A stretch of 64,000 nucleotides of DNA from Pseudomonas sp. Root562 (GCF_001427125.1 NZ_LMGK01000008.1:6546-70545), one strand, 5' to 3'. Counted from the first letter of the stretch, positions 29,306 through 39,138 are shown. Numbers and translations: made by a program. The notes: generated by a model from the letters alone, not told the origin.

Positions 29306-29543
29306 GGGGCACCTCTCGAATCAGTGGTCAGGCTCCAGGGTTCTGTTTGAAAGTCGACGAGTGACAGGAAAAAGGTACAACACCCGCCCCCGCGGGCAAA
29401 AGAATTCGACAAGACGTCACAAGGATAATCAAGCAGTGCTTAGAGCCTAGTCGACATCGAGGGATGAGGGAGGGTTCAGAAAGGTTGCGAGTCAGAAAGA
29501 TCGCTTTCGCGGGCAAACCTGGCGCCTATAGATTTCGGTAATC

Positions 29544-29571
29544 CGTAGGAGCGAGGCTTGCCCGCGAAGGG
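29544..29571. repeat. Single REP-type element
   Basis: CCGTAGGAGCGAGGCTTGCCCGCGAAGG, one unpaired copy of the GAGGCTTGCC class, lies against the recJ stop. The rest of 29306-29543 shows no gene. Confidence 0.75.
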
Positions 29572-29572
29572 G

Positions 29573-31282
29573 TCAACGCGGTTCTATGTGGGCAATCATC
29601 AACTGAACCGTCTCGTTTCCACGAAACTCGTTGACGTCGAGTTTGTAAGCCAATTCGACCCACTTGATGGTCGGATTCGGCCAGACGTCGCGGTCGATGC
29701 CAAAGGCAATGCCGTCGAGCTTGACCGAACCACACTCGCTCCTCAGTACCACTTTGAGGTGCCGTTCGCCAACCACGCGCTGCTCCACCAGTTGAAACAC
29801 CCCGTGAAACAGCGGCTCAGGAAAGTGCTGTCCCCAAGGCCCGGCATGGCGCAGTGCCCGGGCAAGCTCCAGGTGAAACTCCTCGACCGCCAGGGTGCCG
29901 TCCGACAGCAGACGCCCGGTCAGGTCTTCTTCACGCAATTGCCGGCGGACTTCAGCGTCAAACGCCTCGGCGAACAACGGAAAGTTGTCTTGCGCCAGCG
30001 TAAGGCCCGCCGCCATCGCATGACCGCCGTACTTGGTAATCAGGTTCGGATGCTGCGCCGCCACCACGCTCAGTGCATCGCGGATGTGAAAGCCCTGCAC
30101 CGAACGTCCCGAGCCCTTGAGCAGACCATCGCCAGCATCGGCAAAAGCGATGGTCGGACGGAAGTAGCGTTCTTTCATGCGCGACGCGAGGATACCGATG
30201 ACGCCCTGGTGCCACTCAGGATCGAATAGGCACAAACCGAACGGCATCGATTCCAGCGGCAGGTCCTTGAGCTGGGCCAGCGCTTCACGCTGCATGCCCT
30301 GTTCGATGGATTTGCGGTCCTGGTTCATGCCGTCCAGTTGGGCAGCCATTTCACGGGCCAGGCCGGCGTCTTCGGTCAGCAGGCATTCGATGCCCAGACT
30401 CATGTCATCCAGACGACCTGCCGCGTTCAGGCGCGGACCGACAATAAAGCCCAGGTCGGTCGAGGTAATGCGCGCATGATCACGCTTGGCCACTTCCAGG
30501 ATCGCCTTGACGCCCGGCCGGGCACGGCCTGCTCGAATCCGTTCCAGGCCCTGATGCACCAGAATCCGGTTGTTGGCATCCAGTGGCACCACATCGGCAA
30601 CACTGCCCAGCGCCACCAGATCCAGCAGCTCGCCGATGTTCGGTTGCGGCTTGTCCGTGTACCAGCCGAGCTCGCGCAACCGCGCGCGCAAAGCCATCAG
30701 CACATAAAAAATCACCCCGACACCGGCCAGCGCCTTGCTCGGGAATTCACATCCCGGCTGGTTCGGATTGACGATGGCATCGGCCAACGGCAATTCGTCG
30801 CCGGGCAAATGGTGATCGGTGACCAGTACGTTGAGCCCGGCCTTCTTCGCCGCCGCCACGCCATCGACACTGGAGATGCCGTTGTCCACCGTGATCAACA
30901 AATGCGGCTGGCGCTCCAGTGCCACCGCGACGATTTCCGGCGTCAGGCCGTAGCCGTAGTCGAATCGATTGGGCACCAGATAATCGACATGCGCCGCACC
31001 CAGCAAACGCAGGCCCAAAGTGCCCACGGTACTGGCCGTCGCGCCATCGGCGTCAAAGTCGCCGACGATCAGGATCCGCTGACGTTGCTCGAGGGCGACT
31101 ACCAACAGATCCACCGCAGCCTCGATACCCTTGAGCTTCTGGAACGGGATCAACCGCGCCAGGCTCTTGTCCAGTTCGGCTTCGGATTGCACACCCCGCG
31201 CCGCATATAGGCGGGTCAGCAAAGGTGGAATATCACCGAGGAAGGGCAAGGTGTCGGGCAACAGGCGAGGTTCGATACGCAT
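29573..31282 (-). CDS. recJ: Single-strand DNA exonuclease RecJ
   Basis: A 5'-3' exonuclease for recombination and mismatch repair. The 569-residue protein contains the DHH-family metal motifs ILIVGDFDADGATAS and LVTDHHLPGDELP, then LVALGSVADVVPL, and a DHHA1 domain with GSGRSVQGFHIRDAL and KYGGHAMAAGLTL, with an OB-like C-terminus. Length and synteny next to yaeQ agree with P. aeruginosa RecJ. Confidence 0.97.
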   Translation of the reverse strand: MRIEPRLLPDTLPFLGDIPPLLTRLYAARGVQSEAELDKSLARLIPFQKLKGIEAAVDLLVVALEQRQRILIVGDFDADGATASTVGTLGLRLLGAAHVDYLVPNRFDYGYGLTPEIVAVALERQPHLLITVDNGISSVDGVAAAKKAGLNVLVTDHHLPGDELPLADAIVNPNQPGCEFPSKALAGVGVIFYVLMALRARLRELGWYTDKPQPNIGELLDLVALGSVADVVPLDANNRILVHQGLERIRAGRARPGVKAILEVAKRDHARITSTDLGFIVGPRLNAAGRLDDMSLGIECLLTEDAGLAREMAAQLDGMNQDRKSIEQGMQREALAQLKDLPLESMPFGLCLFDPEWHQGVIGILASRMKERYFRPTIAFADAGDGLLKGSGRSVQGFHIRDALSVVAAQHPNLITKYGGHAMAAGLTLAQDNFPLFAEAFDAEVRRQLREEDLTGRLLSDGTLAVEEFHLELARALRHAGPWGQHFPEPLFHGVFQLVEQRVVGERHLKVVLRSECGSVKLDGIAFGIDRDVWPNPTIKWVELAYKLDVNEFRGNETVQLMIAHIEPR

Positions 31283-31334
31283 GGGGTGACAGGTGCTTCT
31301 CTTGAATGTGGGATATCTGGGGAATGGCGCAGCC

Positions 31335-31877
31335 TCAGCCGCGTTCGCCCAGCAGCCAGGTCAGCTGGACTTCGTGTTGACCGCGATCGTCGGTTACGAA
31401 AATCGTCCCTTCACTGATCATTACGTCCCACTTGATGACGCGGGGCATGTCTTTGGCCAAGGTTTCCAGCACTTCTTGAGGCACGGCCGCGATGTTGACG
31501 TTTTTCAGGTTTTTCACCGCCGGCACCACTTTGCCTTCCCAGACGCGCAGGCTACCGTAAGCCAGCAGACTGGTGCGCTCGGTGCGACGCGAACACCAGG
31601 TCAGGCGCTCGGCATCCGGCTGGCCGACTTCGATCCAGTGCAGGACGCGGTCATCCAGACTTTTTTCCCACAAGGCCGGTTCATCCACTTCTGACAGACC
31701 ACGGCCAAAAGACAGTTGCTCGTTGTACCAGAGTGCGTAGGCCAGCAGGCGCACAGTCATGCGCTCTTCGGTTTCCGAAGGATGACGGGCGATGGTCTGC
31801 TTGACGCTCTCGTAGACGCTACGGTCGAGGTCGGTGAGGTTCAGTTCAAACTTGTAGGTCGTGGACGGCTGGGCCAT
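31335..31877 (-). CDS. yaeQ: YaeQ family protein
   Basis: A 180-residue protein of the YaeQ family, which has a PD-(D/E)xK nuclease-like fold but no settled function. Typical blocks are TYKFELNLTDLDRSVYE at the N-terminus and LSEVDEPALWEKSLDDRVLHWIEVGQPDAERL. The ATG at 31877 gives the standard start; a longer upstream frame has no matching sequence. It is 52 bp upstream of recJ on the same strand and may be co-transcribed. Confidence 0.92.
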   Translation of the reverse strand: MAQPSTTYKFELNLTDLDRSVYESVKQTIARHPSETEERMTVRLLAYALWYNEQLSFGRGLSEVDEPALWEKSLDDRVLHWIEVGQPDAERLTWCSRRTERTSLLAYGSLRVWEGKVVPAVKNLKNVNIAAVPQEVLETLAKDMPRVIKWDVMISEGTIFVTDDRGQHEVQLTWLLGERG

Positions 31878-32025
31878 GAACGGGCTTCTTGATACGGGGA
31901 AAGGCGGCAAGTCTAACCGATGCGACGACCATTGAACGAATAGAAGCCGATCTACCTGGGGCGCCTGACGGTCGGCTATGTTAAAACTCTGTACTCGCTC
32001 AACCCCTTTTCCTACAGGATCACGT

Positions 32026-33225
32026 ATGTCGTTGACCGCCAAACCGCTCTCGGGCCTGAAAGTCGTTGAATTGGGCACGTTGATTGCCGGGCCATTTGCT
32101 TCGCGCATTTGCGCTGAATTCGGCGCCGATGTGATCAAGGTCGAATCCCCGGACGGCGGCGATCCGTTACGCAAATGGCGCAAGTTGTATGAGGGCACTT
32201 CGCTGTGGTGGTTTGTGCAGGCACGCAATAAAAAGTCCCTGACCCTGAACCTCAAGCATCCCGACGGCCTGGCGATTCTGAAAAAGCTGCTCGGCGAAGC
32301 GGACATCCTCATCGAGAACTTCCGCCCCGGCGTCCTGGAAAAACTTGGCCTGGGCTGGGAGATCCTGCATGCATTGAATCCGAAGCTGGTAATGGTGCGG
32401 CTCTCGGGCTTCGGCCAGACCGGGCCGATGAAAGATCAACCAGGGTTTGGTGCGGTCGGCGAGTCCATGGGCGGTTTGCGCTACATCACCGGTTTTGAAG
32501 ATCGCCCACCGGTGCGCACCGGCATATCCATTGGCGACTCGATTGCCGCACTCTGGGGCGTGATCGGCGCACTGATGGCTTTGCGGCACCGTGAGGTCAA
32601 CGGCGGCCAGGGCCAGGTGGTTGATGTAGCGCTGTATGAAGCGATCTTCGCCATGATGGAAAGCATGGTCCCGGAGTTCGACGTGTTCGGTTTCATCCGT
32701 GAACGGACCGGCAACATCATGCCCGGCATCACGCCCTCTTCGATCCATACCAGTGCCGACGGCAAGCACGTACAGATCGGCGCCAACGGCGATGCGATCT
32801 TCAAGCGTTTCATGCTGATCATGGGTCGCGAAGATCTGGCCAACGACCCGTTGCTGGCCAGCAACGACGGGCGTGACAGCCGCCGTGACGAGCTCTACGG
32901 GGTCATTGATCGCTGGGTCAATTCGTTGCCGCTGGACAGGATTCTTGAGCTGCTGAATCAGGCCGACGTACCGGCCAGCCGAATCTTCAGCGCCGAAGAC
33001 ATGTTCAGCGATCCGCAGTACCTCGCCCGGGAAATGTTCCTGCAGGCCAAACTGCCGGATGGCAAAGATTTCAAGATGCCGGGAATTGTGCCGAAACTCT
33101 CTGACACACCCGGTGATTGTGAATGGGTCGGGCCGCAACTGGGCGAGCACAACGCGCAGGTACTCCAGGAACTTGGCTATGACGCGTCGCAGATCGCACA
33201 ACTGCGCAAAGACGGAGCCATCTGA
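32026..33225 (+). CDS. CaiB/BaiF family CoA-transferase
   Basis: A 399-residue class III CoA-transferase that moves CoA between organic acids. Characteristic are LKVVELGTLIAGPFASRICAEFGADVIKVE, the KSLTLNLKHPDG block, NFRPGVLEKLGLG with its catalytic-region Asp upstream, and GGQGQVVDVALYEA. The true substrate cannot be told. The start at 32026 follows AGG; it is divergent from yaeQ. The following gene overlaps its 3' end. Confidence 0.93.
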   Translation: MSLTAKPLSGLKVVELGTLIAGPFASRICAEFGADVIKVESPDGGDPLRKWRKLYEGTSLWWFVQARNKKSLTLNLKHPDGLAILKKLLGEADILIENFRPGVLEKLGLGWEILHALNPKLVMVRLSGFGQTGPMKDQPGFGAVGESMGGLRYITGFEDRPPVRTGISIGDSIAALWGVIGALMALRHREVNGGQGQVVDVALYEAIFAMMESMVPEFDVFGFIRERTGNIMPGITPSSIHTSADGKHVQIGANGDAIFKRFMLIMGREDLANDPLLASNDGRDSRRDELYGVIDRWVNSLPLDRILELLNQADVPASRIFSAEDMFSDPQYLAREMFLQAKLPDGKDFKMPGIVPKLSDTPGDCEWVGPQLGEHNAQVLQELGYDASQIAQLRKDGAI

Positions 33226-34147
33226 GCTCAAGCGTCTGCTTGCGCAACTCTTCAAGCACTGCCTGTGGCGTAACGGGCGGGCGTTGTGTGCGGTGGCGAG
33301 CGTTCTGTTGATTAGCGCTACGTCACCGCCGGCGTTGGCGCAACCCAAAGACACGCTGATCTGGCTCAAACGCGACCTGCCACCGCTGTTCATTTTCGAA
33401 GGACCGAAAAAAGGCCTGGGCATTATCGATCAACTGTTGACGAAACTGATCGCCGGCATGCCGCAGTACCAACACAGCGTGATGAAGGTCAATCGCGCGC
33501 GCGGCTTGCAGATGCTCCACGAGCCCTCTCTCACGTGTGATGCCGCTTTGAACTGGAGCAAGGAACGCGAAACCTGGATCGCGTTTTCCATCCCGGTATT
33601 CCGCGCCATGAGCAATGGCCTGGCCGTGCGCCGCGTTGATCGCAACGTGCTGGCGCCATTCATCAAGGATGGAGAAGTGGATCTGGCCGCCCTGCTGGCC
33701 ACCGGCACCGTGACGCTGGGGATCGTCGCCGAACGCAACTACGGCGAGTACCTCGACGTGCTGCTCAAACAGGCTCCGCCCAAGGCCTTGACGCTCCATT
33801 ACGGTAACGACGCATTGGGCAGCCTCTTGCAAATGCAACGCCTGGGACGCTTGCAGCTGTTGCTGGGCTATCGTCCGGAAATCCGTTATCAGGCGCAGCA
33901 GCAAGGGATCGCGGAGAATGAACTGCAGTTCTACCCGATTCGCAACACCGGTAAATACTTGTCCGGTTACATCGGCTGCACCGACACGCCGCAGGGTCGA
34001 AAGGCGATCACCGAAATAAACCAACTGTTGCGTACCCTACCCCGTGACTATCTGAGCGAGGCCTACGCGGCCTGGCTTGACCCGGAAAGTCGCAGTGAAT
34101 ACCTGGAGGCTTCCAGGACATTTTTCGAGCAACAGACCGGGCACTGA
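33179..34147 (+). CDS. Periplasmic solute-binding-like protein (TIGR02285 type)
   Basis: A secreted protein of about 322 residues, related to amino-acid-type periplasmic binding proteins and similar to the uncharacterised TIGR02285 family. The hydrophobic export segment (about CAVASVLLISATSPPALA) lies some 35-55 residues in; the mature part begins QPKDTLIWLKRDLPPLFIFEG. ATG at 33179, preceded by AGGAA, overlaps the CoA-transferase by 47 bp; the alternative TTG and GTG starts at 33284-33295 would give a shorter, more typical signal peptide. No transporter genes are adjacent. Confidence 0.75.
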   Translation: MTRRRSHNCAKTEPSELKRLLAQLFKHCLWRNGRALCAVASVLLISATSPPALAQPKDTLIWLKRDLPPLFIFEGPKKGLGIIDQLLTKLIAGMPQYQHSVMKVNRARGLQMLHEPSLTCDAALNWSKERETWIAFSIPVFRAMSNGLAVRRVDRNVLAPFIKDGEVDLAALLATGTVTLGIVAERNYGEYLDVLLKQAPPKALTLHYGNDALGSLLQMQRLGRLQLLLGYRPEIRYQAQQQGIAENELQFYPIRNTGKYLSGYIGCTDTPQGRKAITEINQLLRTLPRDYLSEAYAAWLDPESRSEYLEASRTFFEQQTGH

Positions 34148-34149
34148 CA

Positions 34150-34310
34150 AACGCCGGGCAAAAAGAAACCCCGAGAAGTGGGGAGACGACTCGGGGTTAA
34201 ACGTGGCCTGCATCAGACCCGTAGCAACAAGCTACAAGCACCGGAGCACAATGCTTGATCCTGTTGTTAATGGGTCTGACTGACCTTGGTGCAGGAAGGT
34301 TCCCACAAAT
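34150..34310. ncRNA. Highly structured intergenic region, possible small RNA or terminator array
   Basis: Nested inverted repeats fill this gap: ACCCCGA with TCGGGGTT (34167-34199), GTAGC-aacaa-GCTAC (34220-34234), and CAGACCC with GGGTCTG (34215-34280). The first can end transcription of the gene on the left. The rest could be a structured RNA on either strand. No known RNA family was recognised. Confidence 0.35.
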
Positions 34311-34316
34311 GACAAT

Positions 34317-34604
34317 TCAGTTTCGACTGGCCAACAGCTTGTCCTGAGCGGCATTACGCAGCGCCGCGATCACACAAGGCTCCAGGCGTCCTTCAGCAAT
34401 CAGCACATCGCGATGCAAGCCGTCGACCACATCGGTCAGCAAGCGCTTGTCGCTCAACTGCGCCTGATTGAACTTGCGCTCGACCACGATCTCACCGATC
34501 GCGTTCCTCAATGTCACACGGCATTCACCCTGAATACCTGACGGGGTCAATGTCACTTGATACGGGCTCAGAGCCTCACCGAGCAAGAGACTGATACTTT
34601 CCAT
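34317..34604 (-). CDS. Small protein resembling DUF3509
   Basis: A 95-residue protein (MESISLLLGEALSPYQVTLT...) ending RNAAQDKLLASRN, similar to a Pseudomonas-restricted family recalled as DUF3509. No signal peptide or membrane helix. The ATG at 34604 has GGTGA upstream; a GTG at 34616 is an alternative. The family is small, common in pseudomonads, and of unknown role. It follows the sensor gene on the same strand after about 150 bp. Confidence 0.7.
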   Translation of the reverse strand: MESISLLLGEALSPYQVTLTPSGIQGECRVTLRNAIGEIVVERKFNQAQLSDKRLLTDVVDGLHRDVLIAEGRLEPCVIAALRNAAQDKLLASRN

Positions 34605-34756
34605 CTCGATCACCACTCAATAGTCCGAAAACAAAGTGCCTGGGGCGTCACTACAGTAAATGACCGCTGGCCCGGGAAGAAAGTTCTGAAAGACATAACG
34701 GCGTCCCTGATCGAGAGAGCATGCATGGCCAAGATGACAGAGAGAAAACAACTCCG

Positions 34757-36109
34757 TCACGCCTGTCGACCCCGTTGACCGATATCACTCCAGCCCCCCA
34801 ACAGACCGCGCAATTGCCCGTCCGCACTGTAGAACGGCACCGTCCATTGATAGACGTCCTTGAGGCCACTGTGCAAGAGCAATTGCCGCTCGCTGAAGCA
34901 TGGCTTGCGCGTGTTCAGTTGAACCATGAGCTCGGCATGCAGAAGTTCGGCCGTCGCTTTGGGCATGATGTCGAGCTCGATGAGCTGGCGCCCCTGAGCC
35001 TGATCGAAGCGTATCGCCAGATGCTCCTCGTAACTCTTGTTGCACATGACCAGGCGCCCTTGCAGATCACGAACGAACATCGGATCGGGCATAGAGTCCA
35101 GCAACGTATGCTGGAACGCCAACTGATCGCGAAGGTCGTTCGCGGCATCCTGGCGCTGCTGGATCAGTGTCGTGAGGCGACGATTCCAGACCAGGCAAAG
35201 CAGTGCAAATACGCTGCAAACAACAACGCTCCAGCAATCCAGCCGTTCCCACGCCGAAGGCGTCGCTACGGGTGCCGTTGCTCCGAACCATTTGTGGCGA
35301 ATCGCGCGTAACTCAGCTGGTGAAAATGCTTCGAGCGCCTTGTTGAGGATGCTCAACAGTTGTGGTTGGCCTTTGCGCACAGCCAGGTAATCAGCGTCCC
35401 ATTTGCCCTCTATCGCTGCGCCGACCTTGAGCCGCCCCGAAGGATAGAGTCGGGCGCCGACTTCGGTGTCGATGGTCGCGTAGGCTTCGCCGCTTTCGAC
35501 CAACGCCCGAGCCTCGGCGTAGGTCTTGACCGAGCGCAGCTCAATGGATGGGTACTCATGCCGAATCACAGCTTCCAGCGCGTGTCGGGTCGGTAACACC
35601 AGGACCTTTTTCGCCAACTGCTCCAACGACTGCACCGCGGGCGCTTCGCTATGACCGATAAGCACCCAGCTTGCGCCACCGTACGCATGACTGAAATCCA
35701 GGAATGCCCTGCGCTCGTCGTTCATGGACAACATCGTGCTCATGTCGGCTGCACCACTTTCCAGGCGCTGGAGCAACTGGTCGGAGGAGAACGTCTCTTC
35801 GTAGACGAACTTCAGCCCTGTCAGGGTGCTGATGCGCTCCAGCACATCGTTGTTGAAGCCGCTCCAATGGCCGTGCTCGTCCTTGAACAGATACAACGGG
35901 TACTGTGTCAACGCAACGACAACCTGACGCTGCTCAGCGAGGTATTTGCGCTCCTGCGCATCCAGCGCGAGCACCGGGGCGGCGGCTGCAACGTCCGACT
36001 CAAAAGCCATCATTTGCGCCGCCACGGCCCACTGGGCAAAGCCCAGAGCCGCAATAAAAAACAACCAGCACATCGCTGGTTTTGACTCATGGAAACACGG
36101 CATTGCCAC
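34757..36109 (-). CDS. BvgS-like sensor: periplasmic binding domain and PAS, no kinase
   Basis: A 450-residue protein: signal or anchor at 12-30, one SBP_bac_3 periplasmic domain (about 55-280, e.g. VVALTQYPLYLFKDEHGHWS), a membrane helix (CWSVVVCSVFALLCLVW, about 300-317), a short coil, and a PAS domain (LDSMPDPMFVRDLQGRLVMC, about 345-440). It stops at GGWSDIGQRGRQA, exactly where related BvgS/EvgS/RocS sensors continue into a histidine kinase. The next 150 bp in any frame show no kinase sequence, so the output module is missing rather than frameshifted. Confidence 0.85.
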   Translation of the reverse strand: MAMPCFHESKPAMCWLFFIAALGFAQWAVAAQMMAFESDVAAAAPVLALDAQERKYLAEQRQVVVALTQYPLYLFKDEHGHWSGFNNDVLERISTLTGLKFVYEETFSSDQLLQRLESGAADMSTMLSMNDERRAFLDFSHAYGGASWVLIGHSEAPAVQSLEQLAKKVLVLPTRHALEAVIRHEYPSIELRSVKTYAEARALVESGEAYATIDTEVGARLYPSGRLKVGAAIEGKWDADYLAVRKGQPQLLSILNKALEAFSPAELRAIRHKWFGATAPVATPSAWERLDCWSVVVCSVFALLCLVWNRRLTTLIQQRQDAANDLRDQLAFQHTLLDSMPDPMFVRDLQGRLVMCNKSYEEHLAIRFDQAQGRQLIELDIMPKATAELLHAELMVQLNTRKPCFSERQLLLHSGLKDVYQWTVPFYSADGQLRGLLGGWSDIGQRGRQA

Positions 36110-36177
36110 ATCCTTGTGTTCAGTTCACCCGTCCTTCAGGGGCGAATCTCGACGGCAGTGTGGCACGCAGAAACGAG

Positions 36178-36200
36178 AAAGCCCGTCAGGGACGGGCTTC
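36178..36200. terminator. Hairpin between thrC and the sensor gene
   Basis: AAAGCCCGTC-agg-GACGGGCTT lies 23 bp after the thrC stop; a short T-run follows on the thrC strand. Confidence 0.65.
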
Positions 36201-36222
36201 AATGTGTGACAGGTTTTGCCCG

Positions 36223-37632
36223 TTACAATGGCTTACCGCGGTTGCCATGCTGGCTGACAAAGGCCTGTACGGCTTTCAGCTCGTTCGGCAACACGGTGCA
36301 ACGCTCATCTCTTTCAAACAAATCAGAAAGATGTACAGGGAGTTCCAGCGCTTTTCCTACGCCGGCTTTCTCCACCGCATCCGGAAACTTGACCGGATGC
36401 GCCGTGCCCAGAATCACCATCGGGATATCCAGGCTGCGACGGCATTCGCGTGCTGCCTTGACGCCGATCGCCGTATGCGGATCCAGCACTTCGCCGGTTT
36501 GCTCGTAAACTTCGGCGATGGTTTCGCAGGTTTGTGCGTCATCCACGGCCAGCGAGTCGAACAGTTTGCGGGCTTCGGTCCAGCGCTCCTGCTCGACGCT
36601 GAAACCACCACCTTGCTTGAAGCTGTCCATCAGACCGGCAATCGCCGCGCCGTTGCGACCGTGCAGATCGAACAGCAGGCGTTCGAAGTTCGATGACACC
36701 ATGATGTCCATCGACGGCGACAGGGTGGCGTGCAGGGTTTCCTTGACGTACTGGTTGCCGCTCATGAAGCGGTGCAGGATGTCGTTGCGGTTGGTGGCGA
36801 CGATCAATTGATTGATCGGCAGGCCCATGTTGCGCGCCAGGTAACCGGCGAAAATGTCGCCGAAGTTGCCGGTCGGCACCGAGAACGACACCGAGCGCGC
36901 CGGGCCGCCCAACTGCAGGGCTGCGTGGAAGTAGTAAACGATCTGGGCCATGATCCGCGCCCAGTTGATCGAGTTCACCGCCACCAGGCGAGTGCCCTTG
37001 AGGAAGCTCTGGTCGGCGAAACTCGCCTTGACCATTTCCTGGCAGTCATCGAAGTTACCTTCGATGGCGATGTTGTGGATGTTCTCACCGAAGATCGTGG
37101 TCATCTGTCGACGTTGCACTTCGGACACACGGTTGTGCGGGTGCAGGATAAAAATGTCGACGTTTTCGCAGTGCTTGCAACCTTCGATGGCGGCCGAACC
37201 GGTATCACCGGAGGTGGCACCGACGATCACCACGCGCTCGCCGCGCTTTTCCAGCACGTAATCGAGCAAACGACCCAGCAGTTGCAGGGCGAAATCCTTG
37301 AACGCCAGGGTCGGGCCGTGGAACAGCTCCAGCACCCATTCGTTGCCGTTCAGCTGACGCAGCGGCGCGACGGCGCTATGGGCGAACACACCGTAGGTTT
37401 CTTCAAGAATCTTTTTGAAATCGGCATCGGGAATGCTGCCGGTGACGAACGGGCGCATGACCCGGAAAGCCAGCTCGTGATACGGCAGGCCGGCCCAGGA
37501 AGCGATTTCTTCCTGGGTAAAACGTGGCAGGTTTTCCGGGACGTACAGACCGCCGTCGGTGGCAAGACCTGCCAGCAGGACGTCTTCGAAATTCAGGGCC
37601 GGTGCCTGGCCGCGGGTACTGATGTAACGCAT
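36223..37632 (-). CDS. thrC: Threonine synthase
   Basis: The last step of threonine synthesis, from O-phosphohomoserine. The 469-residue PLP enzyme shows the Lys-bearing motif FHGPTLAFKDFALQ, the phosphate-binding GATSGDTGSAAIEG, and VSFSVPTGNFGDIFAGYLA. GGAG lies 7 bp before the ATG at 37632. It is 68 bp downstream of hom in one operon. Confidence 0.98.
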   Translation of the reverse strand: MRYISTRGQAPALNFEDVLLAGLATDGGLYVPENLPRFTQEEIASWAGLPYHELAFRVMRPFVTGSIPDADFKKILEETYGVFAHSAVAPLRQLNGNEWVLELFHGPTLAFKDFALQLLGRLLDYVLEKRGERVVIVGATSGDTGSAAIEGCKHCENVDIFILHPHNRVSEVQRRQMTTIFGENIHNIAIEGNFDDCQEMVKASFADQSFLKGTRLVAVNSINWARIMAQIVYYFHAALQLGGPARSVSFSVPTGNFGDIFAGYLARNMGLPINQLIVATNRNDILHRFMSGNQYVKETLHATLSPSMDIMVSSNFERLLFDLHGRNGAAIAGLMDSFKQGGGFSVEQERWTEARKLFDSLAVDDAQTCETIAEVYEQTGEVLDPHTAIGVKAARECRRSLDIPMVILGTAHPVKFPDAVEKAGVGKALELPVHLSDLFERDERCTVLPNELKAVQAFVSQHGNRGKPL

Positions 37633-37700
37633 GACTGACTCCAATGGACAGTGTTCGCAATGCCGGGCGCCCGACACGGCGCCCGGTAAACGATAACGGC

Positions 37701-39005
37701 TTAGTTCAGGTGCTCGACACGGATCCGTACAACCGGACCGACCACGCCCGCCAGGGCTTCCAAAGCTGCGATGGCATCGTTGATGCGCTGTTCCACCACT
37801 CGGTGGGTCAGCAGGATCATCGGCACCAGGCCGTCGTGCTCTTCGGCTTCCTTCTGCATGATCGACTCGATGTTGATCCCCCGCTCAGAGAGGATGCTTG
37901 CCACCTGGGCCAATACGCCCGGATGATCCTTGGCCTGGATGCGCAAGTAGTAAGCGCTTTCGCAGGATTCGATCGGCAGGATCGGGTGAGCGGACAACGA
38001 GTCCGGCTGGAAAGCCAGGTGCGGTACGCGGTTTTCCGGGTCGGAGGTCATGGCGCGAACCACGTCCACCAGGTCGGCGATCACCGACGAAGCGGTCGGT
38101 TCCATGCCGGCGCCGGCGCCGTAGAACAGGGTCGAACCGGCGGCGTCTCCGTTGACCATCACCGCGTTCATTACGCCGTTGACGTTGGCGATCAGGCGAT
38201 CGGCCGGGATCAGCGTCGGGTGCACGCGCAGTTCAATACCGGATGCGGTGCTGCGCGCCACCCCCAGATGCTTGATGCGATAACCCAGCGCTTCGGCGTA
38301 GTTGACGTCGGCGGTGGTCAGTTTGGTGATGCCTTCGGTGTAAGCCTTGTCGAATTGCAGCGGAATGCCGAATGCAATCGAAGCCAGAATCGTCAGCTTG
38401 TGCGCCGCATCGATGCCTTCAACGTCAAAGGTCGGGTCGGCTTCGGCATAGCCCAGGGCTTGCGCTTCAGCCAACACGTCTTCGAAGGTCCGGCCTTTCT
38501 CGCGCATCTCGGTGAGAATGAAGTTGCCGGTGCCGTTGATGATCCCGGCCACCCAGTTGATGCGGTTGGCGGACAAGCCTTCACGGATCGCTTTGATGAC
38601 TGGAATGCCACCCGCCACGGCTGCTTCAAACGCAACAATCACGCCCTTCTCGCGTGCCTTGGCGAAAATTTCATTACCGTGAACGGCGATGAGCGCCTTG
38701 TTCGCGGTGACCACATGCTTGCCATTCTCGATGGCCTTGAGTACCAGCTCGCGGGCAACGGTATAGCCGCCCATCAGCTCTATCACGATGTCGATCTCAG
38801 GGTTCGTGGCCACTTCGAAGACATCGTTGGTAATCGCAATACCGGTCGTTTGGAACTGAGGCTTTGGCGTGCGCATGGCAATTTGTGCCACTTCGATCCC
38901 ACGCCCGGCACGACGAGAGATTTCCTCGGCGTTGCGCTGAAGTACGTTGAAGGTACCGCCACCGACGGTCCCTAACCCACAGATGCCTACTTTGACCGGT
39001 TTCAC
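37701..39005 (-). CDS. hom: Homoserine dehydrogenase
   Basis: Reduces aspartate semialdehyde to homoserine. The 434-residue protein has the Rossmann motif GICGLGTVGGGTFNVL, the catalytic region AGIINGTGNFILTEM, DPTFDVEGIDAAHKLTILA, and a C-terminal ACT domain (YYLRIQAKDHPGVLAQVASI) for feedback by threonine. The GTG start at 39005 follows GGGGAG by 6 bp. First gene of hom-thrC. Confidence 0.97.
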   Translation of the reverse strand: MKPVKVGICGLGTVGGGTFNVLQRNAEEISRRAGRGIEVAQIAMRTPKPQFQTTGIAITNDVFEVATNPEIDIVIELMGGYTVARELVLKAIENGKHVVTANKALIAVHGNEIFAKAREKGVIVAFEAAVAGGIPVIKAIREGLSANRINWVAGIINGTGNFILTEMREKGRTFEDVLAEAQALGYAEADPTFDVEGIDAAHKLTILASIAFGIPLQFDKAYTEGITKLTTADVNYAEALGYRIKHLGVARSTASGIELRVHPTLIPADRLIANVNGVMNAVMVNGDAAGSTLFYGAGAGMEPTASSVIADLVDVVRAMTSDPENRVPHLAFQPDSLSAHPILPIESCESAYYLRIQAKDHPGVLAQVASILSERGINIESIMQKEAEEHDGLVPMILLTHRVVEQRINDAIAALEALAGVVGPVVRIRVEHLN

Positions 39006-39138
39006 TGTGAACTCCCCATAAAACGGCCGACTCGAGGCCGGCCGTGAAAACAGCCGCATGTTCGCGGCTCTCTATTAATGGCCCGGCGATGTTGCTGCCG
39101 GACCATGATCGTCAATGGCTGACCGTGACGATGCGAAT

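Noticed and set aside
34721..35311. Open frame of 196 codons opposite the BvgS-like sensor
   Set aside because: It is antisense to the PAS and membrane region of a recognisable protein.
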